DNA of 64,000 bases from Georgenia subflava (GCF_009193155.1 NZ_VUKD01000002.1:558001-622000); one strand, 5' to 3'; positions 1-8,443 are shown, counted from the stretch's first letter. Numbers and translations: made by a program. Notes: a model not told the origin generated them from the sequence alone.

Positions 1-794
1 TCGACCTGCACGATCCGGAGGAGATCGACCTCCCGCGCTCCATGGCCGAGACCTTCGAAGGGAAGCCGGACGTGCAGCGGACCTACTCCCAGTACTGGGG
101 AGTCGACGGATTCACAACTGCCGAGTGGTGCCGCATCACCGCCATCTACCGCGGGTACGTCGCCATGATCGACCATCAGATCGGGCGCATTCTCGATGCC
201 CTTGAGGAATACGGCCAGACTCAGAAGACCGTCGTGGCCTTCACCGCGGATCACGGGGAGTTCACTGGCGCCCACCGGTTGAACGACAAGGGCCCAGCGA
301 TGTACGAGGACATCTACCGCATACCAGCTCTACTCCATGTCCCAGGCGAGCCAGCCAAGCGTGTCGGGGATTTCGTGACACTCCTGGACTTTCACGCGAC
401 GATCCTCGACGTTGCAGGCGCGGCCCGGGAAACTAGCCGCGGTGCGAGCCTGCTCCGTCCCGCGGAGTTCGCAGGACGGAGTGACGTCTTCGCAGAGTTC
501 CACGGGCATCACTTCGCGTACGCCCAGCGCATGATTCGCGACCGGCGCCACAAGCTCATTGTCAACCCTGAGGGACGCACTGAGTTGTACGACATGATCG
601 AGGACCCCGACGAACTCATCAACGTGATAGATGTCCCCGTCTACGCTGAGGTTGCGGATGATTTGCGCCGCCGCCTTTACCGGGAACTCGTTGCGCGCGG
701 TGACCGGTTCGCACAGTGGATTGCGATGACTCAGGGAATCGAGCCGTCCGAGAGAATCCGGCCGGAGACAGCAGTGGAGAACTTCACGAGCTGA
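1..794 (+). CDS. Sulfatase, C-terminal part (5' end outside window)
   Basis: This is the C-terminal 260 or so residues of an arylsulfatase-type enzyme, which removes sulfate esters from organic substrates. The frame is open from the first full codon at position 3, so the start and the CxPxR-type active-site motif lie outside the window. Visible sulfatase hallmarks are the metal-site motif TADHGE, the segment around HRLNDKGPAMYED, and the C-terminal YDMIEDPDELIN motif typical of the family. The gene lies 340 bases upstream of a formylglycine-generating enzyme, which in this family oxidises the active-site cysteine or serine, so the two probably work together. The substrate cannot be told from this part. 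Family assignment is firm; the specific activity is unknown. Confidence 0.9.
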   Translation, partial: DLHDPEEIDLPRSMAETFEGKPDVQRTYSQYWGVDGFTTAEWCRITAIYRGYVAMIDHQIGRILDALEEYGQTQKTVVAFTADHGEFTGAHRLNDKGPAMYEDIYRIPALLHVPGEPAKRVGDFVTLLDFHATILDVAGAARETSRGASLLRPAEFAGRSDVFAEFHGHHFAYAQRMIRDRRHKLIVNPEGRTELYDMIEDPDELINVIDVPVYAEVADDLRRRLYRELVARGDRFAQWIAMTQGIEPSERIRPETAVENFTS

Positions 795-1134
795 TCCGCG
801 TTCGCGCTTACAGGCAGAGCTTCCTGTGCGGCCTGTGGAGTTTCGACGAAGTCGCGGGATGGCACCCGGTGTCCTCCTGTAAGTATCGAGTCGCGCACAG
901 CCTCGTGGCACCGGTTGCGATTGGTGCCATCGCACGGCGCGGCTCCCCTGCGCAGCCTCCTCGAGCCAGCGCTGACCGCCGCAAGTCCGCGACTCTCCTG
1001 TAAGTGACGCAGGGAGCAAAGTCGAACGCCCACCGACCGGACGGCGTATAGCCGGCACAGGTCCCGAGATCACTGCCCAGATCAGGCGCCCCAAAAGCCG
1101 TTCAACCAAACGACAAGACGGAGGAAATGGATCG
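795..1134. other. Intergenic stretch between sulfatase and FGE genes
   Basis: I see no convincing gene here. Short open frames exist on both strands but have no family resemblance. The end of the stretch carries the ribosome binding site of the next gene, CGGAGGA at 1119-1125. The distance is long for a single operon, so a separate promoter for the downstream genes is possible. Confidence 0.5.
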
Positions 1135-2085
1135 ATGCTAAGGCAAGTTGCGACCCGGCTTGGTGCGACCACACCGTTACGCCTGTCCTCACCCTCGCGC
1201 CCGTCGTTGCCCAAGCGCGATCCGGTTGCTGCCATGAGCATGCGAGACCGGATGATCGAGCTGCCTGGCGGGTCCTTCGAGATGGGCAGCGAGGAACGGA
1301 GTGCTCGACTAGGCGACGCTGAGGGCCCGGTGCGCCAAGTCGAGGTAGACGCGCTGCTGGTAGCACCGCTAACCGTGACAAACGATGATTTCGATCGATT
1401 CGTCAAGGCAACTGGGTACCGCACTCAGGCCGAGCAGTTCGGTTGGTCATACGTCTTTCACCTCTTCGCCCGCGACATTGAGCCAGGCAAAGTACGCGGT
1501 TCGGCGCACGGAACTCCATGGTGGATCGCGGTCGACGGCGCCGACTGGTGCCATCCCGACGGGCCGCGTTCATCACTACGGAATCGTCGCGACCACCCCG
1601 TGGTGCACGTCTCACACGTTGACGCTCTCGCATACAGTTCTTGGTCGGGCACCCGCCTGCCCACAGAGCGTGAATGGGAATACGCAGCCCGTGGCGGATT
1701 GCATCGCAAACGCTATGCCTGGGGCGACGAACTCACCCCGGCCGGGAAGCACATGTGCAACATATGGCAGGGAGTATTCCCACAGATCAACACCGCCGAG
1801 GACGGCTACATCGGGACTGCACCGGCGAAGTCATTCACACCGAACGGGTACGGGCTTTACAACGTGGCAGGGAACGTGTGGGAGTGGACCGCCTCCCCTT
1901 GGGACGAAACATCCCGAAACGACGTGTGGGCTATGCGAGGCGGCTCGTATTTGTGTCACCTGTCCTACTGCGACCGATACCGGGTTGCTGCTCGGACGCG
2001 GAACACCGGCGACTCCTCATCGGGGAACGTCGGCTTCCGTATCGTCGCCAACATTGAACCCAGCGAGTTCGAAGGCGAGAGATGA
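1135..2085 (+). CDS. Formylglycine-generating enzyme (SUMF1/FGE-sulfatase family)
   Basis: This 316-residue protein belongs to the family that converts a cysteine in the sulfatase CxPxR motif to the catalytic formylglycine. The opening ELPGGSFEMGSEE and the closing GNVWEWT and SSSGNVGFR motifs are classic. The segment RGGSYLCHLSYC places Cys274 and Cys279 where genuine FGEs carry their two catalytic cysteines, which distinguishes it from EgtB/PvdO-like relatives lacking the pair. The ATG at 1135 has a good ribosome binding site 10 bases upstream; the family homology starts only near Met34, so a later start at 1234 or 1240 is an alternative. It lies downstream of a sulfatase and overlaps the next gene by ATGA, so it is very likely a dedicated maturase expressed with membrane partners. 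Confidence 0.93.
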   Translation: MLRQVATRLGATTPLRLSSPSRPSLPKRDPVAAMSMRDRMIELPGGSFEMGSEERSARLGDAEGPVRQVEVDALLVAPLTVTNDDFDRFVKATGYRTQAEQFGWSYVFHLFARDIEPGKVRGSAHGTPWWIAVDGADWCHPDGPRSSLRNRRDHPVVHVSHVDALAYSSWSGTRLPTEREWEYAARGGLHRKRYAWGDELTPAGKHMCNIWQGVFPQINTAEDGYIGTAPAKSFTPNGYGLYNVAGNVWEWTASPWDETSRNDVWAMRGGSYLCHLSYCDRYRVAARTRNTGDSSSGNVGFRIVANIEPSEFEGER

Positions 2086-2450
2086 TCCAAGCACGCTACC
2101 CACGCAGTGTCTACGGCACTGGCCAAGAGCCGGACGTCCGCTTTTCGCTCGCCAATGAGAGAACATTCCTCGCGTGGATCCGCACCTCGCTTGCCTTCGT
2201 CGCCGGGGCTGTGGCTCTGGAAGCGCTGGCCACGCCACACGACCCGACGTTACGGCTTATCGCCTCGCTGATTCTGGTAGCAACCGGAATCTCCCTGGCG
2301 GTCCAGGCATGGTTCGGCTGGACACACATTGAACGGGCGCTACGCAATCAAGAGCCGCTCCCGCCCCCAATATCAGCCCTGCCAGTCGCAATTAGCGTCG
2401 GAACCGTCGCCGGGCTAATTGGCGTGGGGCTATTCCTCACACCAGCGTGA
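2082..2450 (+). CDS. DUF202 (YidH-like) membrane protein
   Basis: This 122-residue protein has the DUF202 signature: a polar N-terminus followed by LANERTFLAWIRTSLAF and then hydrophobic segments, with about three membrane helices predicted by eye (residues near 32-55, 62-82 and 98-118). The family is of unknown function and sits in the cytoplasmic membrane. The start overlaps the stop of the FGE gene (ATGA), indicating translational coupling. A role tied to sulfatase maturation or export is inference from position only. Confidence 0.85.
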   Translation: MIQARYPRSVYGTGQEPDVRFSLANERTFLAWIRTSLAFVAGAVALEALATPHDPTLRLIASLILVATGISLAVQAWFGWTHIERALRNQEPLPPPISALPVAISVGTVAGLIGVGLFLTPA

Positions 2451-2803
2451 TCGGCGGCTTGGATACCGGTCAGCAGCCAGAACGGACGCAACTCGCTTGG
2501 CGTCGCACGGTGCTGTCGGTTATCGCTGGCACAGTCATCGCAGCTCGCTACATGGGCGGCGCTGGCAACTATGCATTAGCCCTCGTACTTCCGACGCTCG
2601 CGATCGCCAGTGCACCGCTACTCTTGTACGCCTGCTCCGTCCGATACCGTCATCTCAACGAGTGCCTGCGCGCCGACTACGACGTTGTCAAGGCCAACAA
2701 GACCGTGATGCCAGGAGGGACGCTGCTGTTCGCACTGGCCTGTATGAGCATGCTCATCAGTCTCGCCTCCGGCAGCTTCATCGTCTGCGCCGCGCTGCAA
2801 TGA
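2447..2803 (+). CDS. Second DUF202-like membrane protein
   Basis: This 118-residue protein starts at a GTG overlapping the upstream stop. It carries a shortened DUF202 pattern, with PERTQLAWRRTVLSVIAGT followed by two or three further hydrophobic stretches. It is shorter and more divergent than the preceding DUF202 protein. Tandem DUF202 pairs of one long and one short member are common in actinomycetes, and the two may form a heteromer. No enzymatic motif is visible. Last gene of the apparent operon. Confidence 0.8.
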   Translation: MIGGLDTGQQPERTQLAWRRTVLSVIAGTVIAARYMGGAGNYALALVLPTLAIASAPLLLYACSVRYRHLNECLRADYDVVKANKTVMPGGTLLFALACMSMLISLASGSFIVCAALQ

Positions 2804-3443
2804 TGATTCGCTACCTGGTTTCCATCGGTAGTCAGCACCGGCGCCGCGAAATGCCCCAAACGCATGTGGCTCATCGGCCCTTCGGAAGGGCCTAACAGCG
2901 TGGGGTCGTGCTCGTAGGCGCGGGTCGCACACAGCCGCGGGCGACGTCACCGTCCTGAACCTGGTACTTCGGGCGCTGCCGGAGAGCTCGCACCGTGGCG
3001 CTGAGCGAGTACGAGAATCGGAATGTCCGGTCATGCCGGACGTCGAGCGCTGCCTGCCCGGTGATGCTGCAGGGCTCAATTTCACGGATCTAGAACTTCC
3101 GCACAAAGCGATCGCATGGCCACTGTTTTATGCATCCGGTGCACCTCGGTCTGTCCCTGTTTTGTGGCGTTGTGGGGCACAATTGCACTAGTGCCCCATT
3201 TCTCGCTCAGGGCCTCCTACTCAAGGGGTGGCTCCTCCAATGACTACGATCGCCGACGTTCCGCCGCATTGACCCAGGCAGCGGAGCGATTCACTGAGTA
3301 GCGACCTCCGAACCCGGCAAGGTGCGGTCGACGCTCCTTACAAGCTCGCCTACCTCGCCAGCGCGGACTTCGTCGCTTGGGCGTTCCAGTAGTCGCCGGA
3401 CGAGCCGCCCGCTTAGGTACGACTCCGAGGCCGGCTTCGCCGA
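2804..3443. other. Gene-poor stretch with one palindrome
   Basis: About 640 bases without a gene I can support. Open frames on both strands lack recognisable domains. The only structure that stands out is the palindrome at 3173-3198. A very short frame starting at the ATG at 3240 ends after ten codons; the codons after a shift could extend it, so it may be a remnant. Confidence 0.45.
3173..3198. promoter_or_regulatory. Nested palindrome, possible operator
   Basis: TGGGGCAC and GTGCCCCA form perfect 8-base arms around ten bases, and the centre itself contains the perfect palindrome GCACTAGTGC at 3185-3194. Such a compact nested dyad is more like a regulator binding site than a terminator, since no T-run follows. 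The controlled gene is unclear because no confident gene starts just downstream. Confidence 0.35.
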
Positions 3444-4055
3444 TCAGCGCCGCGCGCGCTCCAGCACGATCTGCATGACCGCCGCACCGCCGTTGTCTCC
3501 TTCGGCCGTCTCAATTGCCTGCTTGAGTGCGACCGCGACATCGCCGTGCGGGCTCTTGTGCAGCGCCGTCGCGATCCTGCACCAGTCCGGCAGCAACCCA
3601 CGTTCGACGGCTGCGAGCATTGCCTCCTGTGGCCATGTCTCGACCGGGTCTGAGGGCTCGGCGTCGACGTTGCGGAACCGCAGTGAGGTCGGGACGGCCG
3701 GTGCGTTCAGCACAATCGCCCAGACCAGATCAGCGAGCAGTCGGCGAATGGTGTCCCGGATCAGGCCATCAGCGCCAGCGCCGAGCGCGAGCGTCATGAC
3801 CGTGTCGGTCGCCAGCGCCGACGGCTCGTCCCCACCTCGCGGGAATTGCCAGCACTCATCGGCGCGCGCCAGGGCGGTAGCGGAGTCCTCTACACCAGCG
3901 CGGAGGACCTCCTTCGCGAAGAGCCGGAAGTCACCGCGGTGGTTCATGACCGACAGCAGATGTCCGGTAAGGCGTTCGATGTCACACTCTGCCCCCCGTC
4001 GGTCACGTTGGACGAGCCCGCCGATTGCACCTTTCGTCTGGCCGAGGTCGCTCAT
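3444..4055 (-). CDS. Hypothetical protein, 203 residues
   Basis: I do not recognise this protein. It is soluble and mostly helical in composition, with no signal peptide, membrane segment or known catalytic motif. It follows two genes on the same strand (4715-5011 and 4107-4715) with a 51-base gap and may be the last gene of that operon. Its frame shows the strong third-position G/C bias of real genes. Confidence 0.6.
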   Translation of the reverse strand: MSDLGQTKGAIGGLVQRDRRGAECDIERLTGHLLSVMNHRGDFRLFAKEVLRAGVEDSATALARADECWQFPRGGDEPSALATDTVMTLALGAGADGLIRDTIRRLLADLVWAIVLNAPAVPTSLRFRNVDAEPSDPVETWPQEAMLAAVERGLLPDWCRIATALHKSPHGDVAVALKQAIETAEGDNGGAAVMQIVLERARR

Positions 4056-4106
4056 CGTGACCGCGGTGCCGAGGTCGACGCTGTGGTTCGCATAGCTTGC
4101 CGTTCG

Positions 4107-4715
4107 CTAGAGCCGAGAGCGGCTCATGTTTGGATTCGGTGCTGTGAACCGCCGGGCGGCTACGAGAACCCGCCCCGGCGCAACATCGATCAGGTGTAGT
4201 GGTGTCTCACCGGAGAGCCATGACGTCGGGGCGAGCCACCAACGCGCTGCCCCACGGGCAGTTAGCCCAGCCGCGGCCAAGAGTTCGTTCACGGCGCCTA
4301 CGTCGGGGCGCACCTTGCCGCCCTCGAGCTGGAACGGCTGCGGCCTGGACTCTCCCTCGAGGTCGGTGGCGATGAGGTTCTGCGACTCGCAGACGACCCA
4401 CCGGTAGCCGTCATCCCCGCCAGGGGGCGCCCAGGAGGGCGGAGCCGGTTCGATGTCGGTGATGTAACTGGTCTGCCGGTAGGTGTGGGCCCCACTGCGC
4501 AAGCCAGCGAGGACGAAGCTCGTCGGTCGACCGACGACCACCTCGGGGCGGTCGATAAGCGGCAGCGCCTCGTCGTCCCTGCGCAGCAGCACGTGAGGCT
4601 GGGCGGTCGCGGCGTACCGGACGACGGTGGAGGAGTCGAGATCCAGCAGGTACCGGCTTCCGTTCTCGGTGGTGATCAACCACTCGCCGGTCGCACCCTC
4701 GGGCAACATTTCCAT
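4107..4715 (-). CDS. Hypothetical protein, 202 residues
   Basis: The protein is unrecognised. I chose the ATG at 4715 (MEMLPEGATGEW) because it overlaps the stop of the upstream gene as TGATG; the frame stays open further upstream but that part lies inside the neighbour. The first third, with WLITTENGSRYLLDLD, reads like a small beta-rich domain that senses or binds something, and the middle contains YRWVVCESQN. There are no membrane segments. Translationally coupled to the small membrane protein upstream, so the two may act together. Confidence 0.6.
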   Translation of the reverse strand: MEMLPEGATGEWLITTENGSRYLLDLDSSTVVRYAATAQPHVLLRRDDEALPLIDRPEVVVGRPTSFVLAGLRSGAHTYRQTSYITDIEPAPPSWAPPGGDDGYRWVVCESQNLIATDLEGESRPQPFQLEGGKVRPDVGAVNELLAAAGLTARGAARWWLAPTSWLSGETPLHLIDVAPGRVLVAARRFTAPNPNMSRSRL

Positions 4716-5011
4716 CACCGGATCACCCCGAGCTCGGCGAGGGCGATAATGCCGTGCGCGACGACCAAGAGCACCAGCCCGCCAATCAATGCCAGCCAGG
4801 CGGCACTGTCGATCCGTGCATTCCAGCGCGCACGACGCTCCCGCACGCGAAGCGGGACGACCTTCGGCGGCTCCCACGGACTCGAGCCTTTCGCGGTCGC
4901 CAGCTTGGTGACCCACGGCGGCGTCTCGTGCTCACGGGCCAGGTCGCACACGATTCGCAGGCGAGCCGCTTCGACCTCTTTGTGCGTCACGCTGACCACC
5001 TTGGTCTCCAT
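4715..5011 (-). CDS. Small membrane protein, hypothetical
   Basis: About 98 residues if translation starts at METKVVSVTHKEVEAAR; the frame is open to 5119, but the upstream part does not look like protein. The last third has one clear membrane helix (WLALIGGLVLLVVAHGIIAL) near the C-terminus, preceded by an arginine-rich stretch that should face the cytoplasm. The stop overlaps the next gene. Function unknown. Confidence 0.55.
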   Translation of the reverse strand: METKVVSVTHKEVEAARLRIVCDLAREHETPPWVTKLATAKGSSPWEPPKVVPLRVRERRARWNARIDSAAWLALIGGLVLLVVAHGIIALAELGVIR

Positions 5012-5091
5012 GATGACTACGGTAGCCCGCGATGCCCGTAAGTAGCTGTGCCCTCCTGCCGTAATCGGCCGCACGTCAGTAGCCTCGCTGT

Positions 5092-5368
5092 ATGGACCAA
5101 GCCATGCGCGAGGTGACACTGACGGAGGCGCTCGCGCGCCTTCATGTGCTGGTCCACCATGTGCTGGTCCACGAGGTCGAGACGACGCGCGAGCCGATAG
5201 CCATCACCCGGAGTGGACGACGTGCTGCCGTGCTGATGGCGGCACTGGACTACTTGGGCCCTGCGGGAGAAGCTCCGCCTGATTTCGGCGGCCCACACTG
5301 GGCAGATCAACGAGGCCATTGAGCGCAGCGGCAAGGATGATGAGGTCACCGACACTGTCACCGAGTAG
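5092..5368 (+). pseudogene. Phd/YefM-type antitoxin gene, frameshifted
   Basis: The N-terminal half matches the Phd/YefM antitoxin fold: TLTEALARLHVLV, an ETTREPIAITRSGRRAAVL segment, then AALDYL. The frame then runs into unrelated residues and stops at 5322. If one base is removed from the GGG run at about 5256-5258, the protein continues in the expected style (ALREKLRLISAAHTGQINEA) and ends at a TAG at 5366-5368. There is also a 15-base duplication inside the gene. No RelE-like toxin gene follows. I read this as a decayed antitoxin, though a sequencing error in the GC run could produce the same shift. Confidence 0.65.
5143..5172 (+). repeat. 15-bp perfect tandem duplication within the antitoxin gene
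   Basis: CATGTGCTGGTCCAC occurs twice in direct succession (5143-5157 and 5158-5172). It inserts five residues (HVLVH) into the DNA-binding N-terminal half of the antitoxin, without breaking the frame. Confidence 0.9.
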
Positions 5369-5400
5369 GGGCGGCGGACGCTCTTGGACAACGACAAGGA

Positions 5401-5766
5401 GTGGTGAGTCTTGTGACTGCCGATGGTGACGGACTAGAGATCCGTGATCTCGTGCGGATCTTGAACGGGAACGTCGGCCCCACGCTCGTGCAGACGATGA
5501 CCGGGACGAAAGATCACGGCCTGCCCGCCAAGTGGGCCACGGCGGATGGGCCAATGCCCGGCTCGACCGCTGTGGAGCAGCTCAGACTGGGATACCGCGT
5601 CTGGCACCTGCTCTCCGAGGCTGAGGGGAGGAATGTTGCCCTCGCGTGGCTGGTCGGGGCGAACCATCGGCTCGGTGCCACACCGGTCTCGGCGGTTCGA
5701 GACCTGAGGAGCGCCGAGGTGATCGGCGCCGCCAGGGCTTTCATCGACGGATCAGCGCCCGCATGA
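5401..5766 (+). CDS. DUF2384/Xre-type antitoxin-like protein
   Basis: This 121-residue protein looks like a MbcA/ParS/Xre-type antitoxin. An N-terminal helical region with EIRDLVRILNGNVGPTLVQ may serve as the DNA-binding part. The C-terminal half, ALAWLVGANHRLGATPVSAV followed by GAARAFIDG, matches the toxin-binding domain pattern of one conserved tryptophan, an N-x-x-L-G core and a closing helix. In this family the partner is a RES-domain toxin encoded next door, but none is seen here, so the gene appears to be an orphan. A GTG start at 5401 or 5404 fits the frame. Assignment rests on pattern memory, not on an alignment. Confidence 0.55.
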   Translation: MVSLVTADGDGLEIRDLVRILNGNVGPTLVQTMTGTKDHGLPAKWATADGPMPGSTAVEQLRLGYRVWHLLSEAEGRNVALAWLVGANHRLGATPVSAVRDLRSAEVIGAARAFIDGSAPA

Positions 5767-5801
5767 CCGGTCCGGGAGACGTGCCATCGTGCGGCCATGC
5801 C

Positions 5802-6050
5802 ATGCCCCCGGCGGAAGGTCCTCGAGCCGCTGCCGGGTCTGCTGGCACGAACCACTATGTGCCGAACCCGAAGCTCCGCCGCGAATTGGCCGAGTTCGTC
5901 GCAGGGCACTACGCCGCTGGCCAGTCGCTGAAAGACATAGTCGAGCTTAACGACCGCTCGTGGTCGTGGGTGTGCGCAACGAACTAGACCGGCAGGGCAG
6001 CGGCTACGAAGCCAACCGGGCCTCGATGGGCCCGGAGTCAAGAGCACGAA
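5802..6050 (+). pseudogene. Frameshifted helix-turn-helix protein remnant
   Basis: The frame from the ATG at 5802 encodes YAAGQSLKDIVELNDRSWSWV, which resembles the common actinobacterial helix-turn-helix motif of small DNA-binding proteins, and then stops at 5985-5987. Family members usually continue as RNxLxxxG after the second helix; exactly this (RNELDRQGSG) appears in another frame when the extra TG at about 5969-5972 is skipped. I infer a two-base insertion that killed the gene. A natural short protein is less likely. Confidence 0.5.
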
Positions 6051-6362
6051 TGCCAGCGGACAGCGTCGTGCCGGGGAACATCATGGTCGACCCGCGTGCC
6101 GACACGATGGCTTGGTCAATTCTCGAAGAGTTCTGGGCCCGGTATCACAGGGGCAAATTGGCGGGATGCCTCATCCGTGAGGGCTCGGCGGTAGGAGATA
6201 CTCCCCTTTGCGGCACTCACCGCTTCAGGTGTCAAGCGAGCGTGCCTTCGCGATCATCGACATCATCCAGTTGCGCAAAGACCCGACGGTGGTGAGCTGG
6301 GCTGGTCCAGATGAAAACCCGTCTTTGATGCCATGCGGGGTTGAAAGACGAAGCCGCCGCCG
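6051..6362. other. Stretch without a supportable gene
   Basis: The shifted frame of the helix-turn-helix remnant stays open to 6295 but has no recognisable domain. I see no promoter, terminator or repeat of note. Confidence 0.4.
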
Positions 6363-6869
6363 TTATTGCACTCCGCGCTCAGCAAGAAGCTCGCTGAGTT
6401 CCTCGTCGGTCAGCTGCTCGATACTTGAGACCACTCTGGAGGCCCACCAGTGCTCGTTGGGATCGGCCATGCCTCCGGGGTCTGCAACATATGTCGCCCT
6501 CCTGCCCACCCGGATGATGCCTGCTTCGGTGGTCTCGCCGTCCGGGGATGAGAAGACCTTTACCAGCGGTGCCCATTGATCGTCCCACCACCCACGCGAG
6601 TGCGTCCGCGGCCCGGTCAGGCGCATCACCCTGGGAAGGCTTCGTATGTCGACGAGATAGACGGTGTCGGACTCGGATCGAATCACAAAGATGCCGCGCT
6701 CGATCCTCAGGTCGAGGCGCTCCATAGTCCGAGTATCGTGCGCCACTGCGGGTGGACCTGTAGCTGCGAGGTCGCGCAGCACCGAAGCGACCTCGGCCCG
6801 GTCCTGCGGGTCGTTCGCGGCCGCTCGGGCGTCGACCTCGGCCTGTCGCCACCATGCCTCGATCCCCAT
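6363..6869 (-). CDS. Hypothetical protein, 168 residues
   Basis: The start at 6869 (MGIEAWWRQAEVDARAAAN) is chosen because it overlaps the stop of the upstream gene as TGATG. The C-terminal part, EQLTDEELSELLAERG, is an acidic helix; the middle is probably beta-rich (FVIRSESDTVYLVDIRSL). No membrane segment or catalytic motif is apparent. It is coupled to the gene at 6869-7249, and the pair sits among decayed toxin-antitoxin fragments. Function unknown. Confidence 0.6.
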   Translation of the reverse strand: MGIEAWWRQAEVDARAAANDPQDRAEVASVLRDLAATGPPAVAHDTRTMERLDLRIERGIFVIRSESDTVYLVDIRSLPRVMRLTGPRTHSRGWWDDQWAPLVKVFSSPDGETTEAGIIRVGRRATYVADPGGMADPNEHWWASRVVSSIEQLTDEELSELLAERGVQ

Positions 6870-7249
6870 CAGGGTCTCACTGCCGGCGAACGGCGTCTTG
6901 GCGCGCCCGGTTCGAGCTCGCGCAGCCGGCGCATCAGCGGCGTTGCCTCGAGCCACTCGATCGGATCACGGGGCAGAGGCTCGGGCTCGGGCGTGCCGTA
7001 GGCGATGCTCTCGATCCGGTCACAGAGGATGTGCCGGACCATCGACCCGTGGAAGTTCTCGGCGTGGTCGAGCAAGTGCATGATGGCATTGCGTCTATAG
7101 GCATGCCCCATTGCGTCGATCGGGTGCGCAACGGCCCAGCGGTCGGTCCACATCTGCTGCTGGTAGAACACGCCGACGTGGAGGCCGTCGATTCCGAACT
7201 CGGTCAGTTGGTCGACGGAGAGATCTCGAAGGCCGCGCGGAATCTCCAT
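6869..7249 (-). CDS. Hypothetical protein, 126 residues
   Basis: Begins at MEIPRGLRDLSVDQ and contains YRRNAIMHLLDHAENFHGSM, a helical histidine-bearing segment. It lies directly downstream of a nucleotidyltransferase-like remnant and upstream of a coupled hypothetical gene. The sequence does not match a family that I recognise, although its length and helical character would allow a HEPN-like partner; no RxxxxH motif was found to support that. Confidence 0.5.
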   Translation of the reverse strand: MEIPRGLRDLSVDQLTEFGIDGLHVGVFYQQQMWTDRWAVAHPIDAMGHAYRRNAIMHLLDHAENFHGSMVRHILCDRIESIAYGTPEPEPLPRDPIEWLEATPLMRRLRELEPGAPRRRSPAVRP

Positions 7250-7334
7250 ACGGCAACTCTGCCACCGGCGACCCACGACTTGAGAAGATCGAGTGCCGCG
7301 TACTTGTACTAGCCCTCCCGGGTCCATACACATG

Positions 7335-7440
7335 CCAGCGACTGAACCGCACCAGGAGGTTGAGGTCGCCTCCGGAGTGGCCCTCACCTCGAGCGACCGA
7401 ACCGAAGGCGCGGGGGCGAGACGCTCCGTGAGCATGCAGC
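7335..7440 (-). pseudogene. MNT-type nucleotidyltransferase fragment
   Basis: On the minus strand the frame encodes ASRPRAFGSVARGE followed by GGDLNLLVRF. This is the core signature of minimal nucleotidyltransferases (GSxARGE plus DxDLLV), which act as antitoxins of HEPN toxins. One catalytic aspartate is an asparagine here (DLNLLV), and the homology ends after about 35 residues with no intact C-terminal part. I treat it as a broken fragment. Confidence 0.5.
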
Positions 7441-7608
7441 AACTGTACTTCGAGCAAGTACTTCGAGCAGGTGCGCGGCGAGTGCCTCAGACGGCAGGGG
7501 CTGACCCAACGTGTCGTCTGTGTCCATGGGGCCTTCGTGGTGGTGGGCGGCGAAGGCGCCCGCCGCTGTTTCACTATCATGTCGGGGCCTGGCCGCTAGC
7601 CTCCGTCG

Positions 7609-8388
7609 ATGAGCACCATGCCCACTTCGGTTTCGCTAGGTGGCCGCGTCGTCGTCGCCGGCGACTTGCACGGCAACCTGGGCTGGGCGACCGAGCTCGT
7701 CGACCGAGCCGCGTTTCACGGACTGAATCTCATCCTGCAACTCGGCGACTTCGGCGCGCTGTGGCCCGGTGACGGCGGCCATTTCGAGCGAAAGCTGGAC
7801 CGCCGACTCGCGGCACGCGGCGTCCACCTGGTCTTCATTGGCGGGAACCATGACGTCTGGCCGGCGCTGAAGAAACTGCCTCGACTGCGTTCTGGCTTCG
7901 GGGCGCTGACGGACCGGATCTGGTGGGCTCCGAACGGGCACCGCTTCCCCGCCGGAAACTGCACGTTTGGGGTGCTCGGCGGTGCCTACTCGATCGACCA
8001 GGACGCTCGGGAGCTACGCCTCGACTGGTGGCCCGACGAGGAGCCTACCCAGGACGAGGTCGACCTCCTCGGTGAAGAACCTCTCGATGTGCTGCTCACG
8101 CACGAGGCGCCGCTCGGTGTGCCACTGCTGTCCGGTTTCGGCCTACCGGCGGGACATCGCGCCGATCGCACCCGGGAGCTGGTCACCCAAGCGGTCAACC
8201 GGACCACGCCGTCGCTACTCATGCACGGTCACTGGCACCAGAGACGCACGCACCAGTTTGAGCGTGGCGACGGTGGCACCACCCGCGTGGAAAGCCTCGG
8301 CATGGACGGCGACAAAACCGGAGACGCCGTCATCCTCGATCTGGCGACGCTGGAGGTCGTCCCGCTGCCGCGACGTAAGCAGGACTGA
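7609..8388 (+). CDS. Calcineurin-like metallophosphoesterase
   Basis: A 259-residue member of the dinuclear metallophosphoesterase superfamily, which hydrolyses phosphomono- or diesters. All metal-binding blocks are visible in order: GDLHGN at residues 18-23, LGDFG near 45, GGNHD near 78, a THEAP segment near 165, and MHGHWH near 204. There is no signal peptide, so it should act in the cytoplasm. It stands alone between divergent hypothetical genes. Substrate unknown; relatives include phosphodiesterases and phosphatases in mobile regions. The ATG at 7618 is an alternative start. Confidence 0.88.
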   Translation: MSTMPTSVSLGGRVVVAGDLHGNLGWATELVDRAAFHGLNLILQLGDFGALWPGDGGHFERKLDRRLAARGVHLVFIGGNHDVWPALKKLPRLRSGFGALTDRIWWAPNGHRFPAGNCTFGVLGGAYSIDQDARELRLDWWPDEEPTQDEVDLLGEEPLDVLLTHEAPLGVPLLSGFGLPAGHRADRTRELVTQAVNRTTPSLLMHGHWHQRRTHQFERGDGGTTRVESLGMDGDKTGDAVILDLATLEVVPLPRRKQD

Positions 8389-8443
8389 CGGGTCCGGACG
8401 ACGGCGCTCTTGCGACACGCGCGACACTCGAACCTTCCACTCG

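Noticed and set aside
3322-4095. Plus-strand frame of 257 codons opposite the hypothetical gene at 3444-4055
   Set aside because: Serine- and arginine-rich composition typical of an antisense shadow; the minus-strand frame has better codon bias and operon context.
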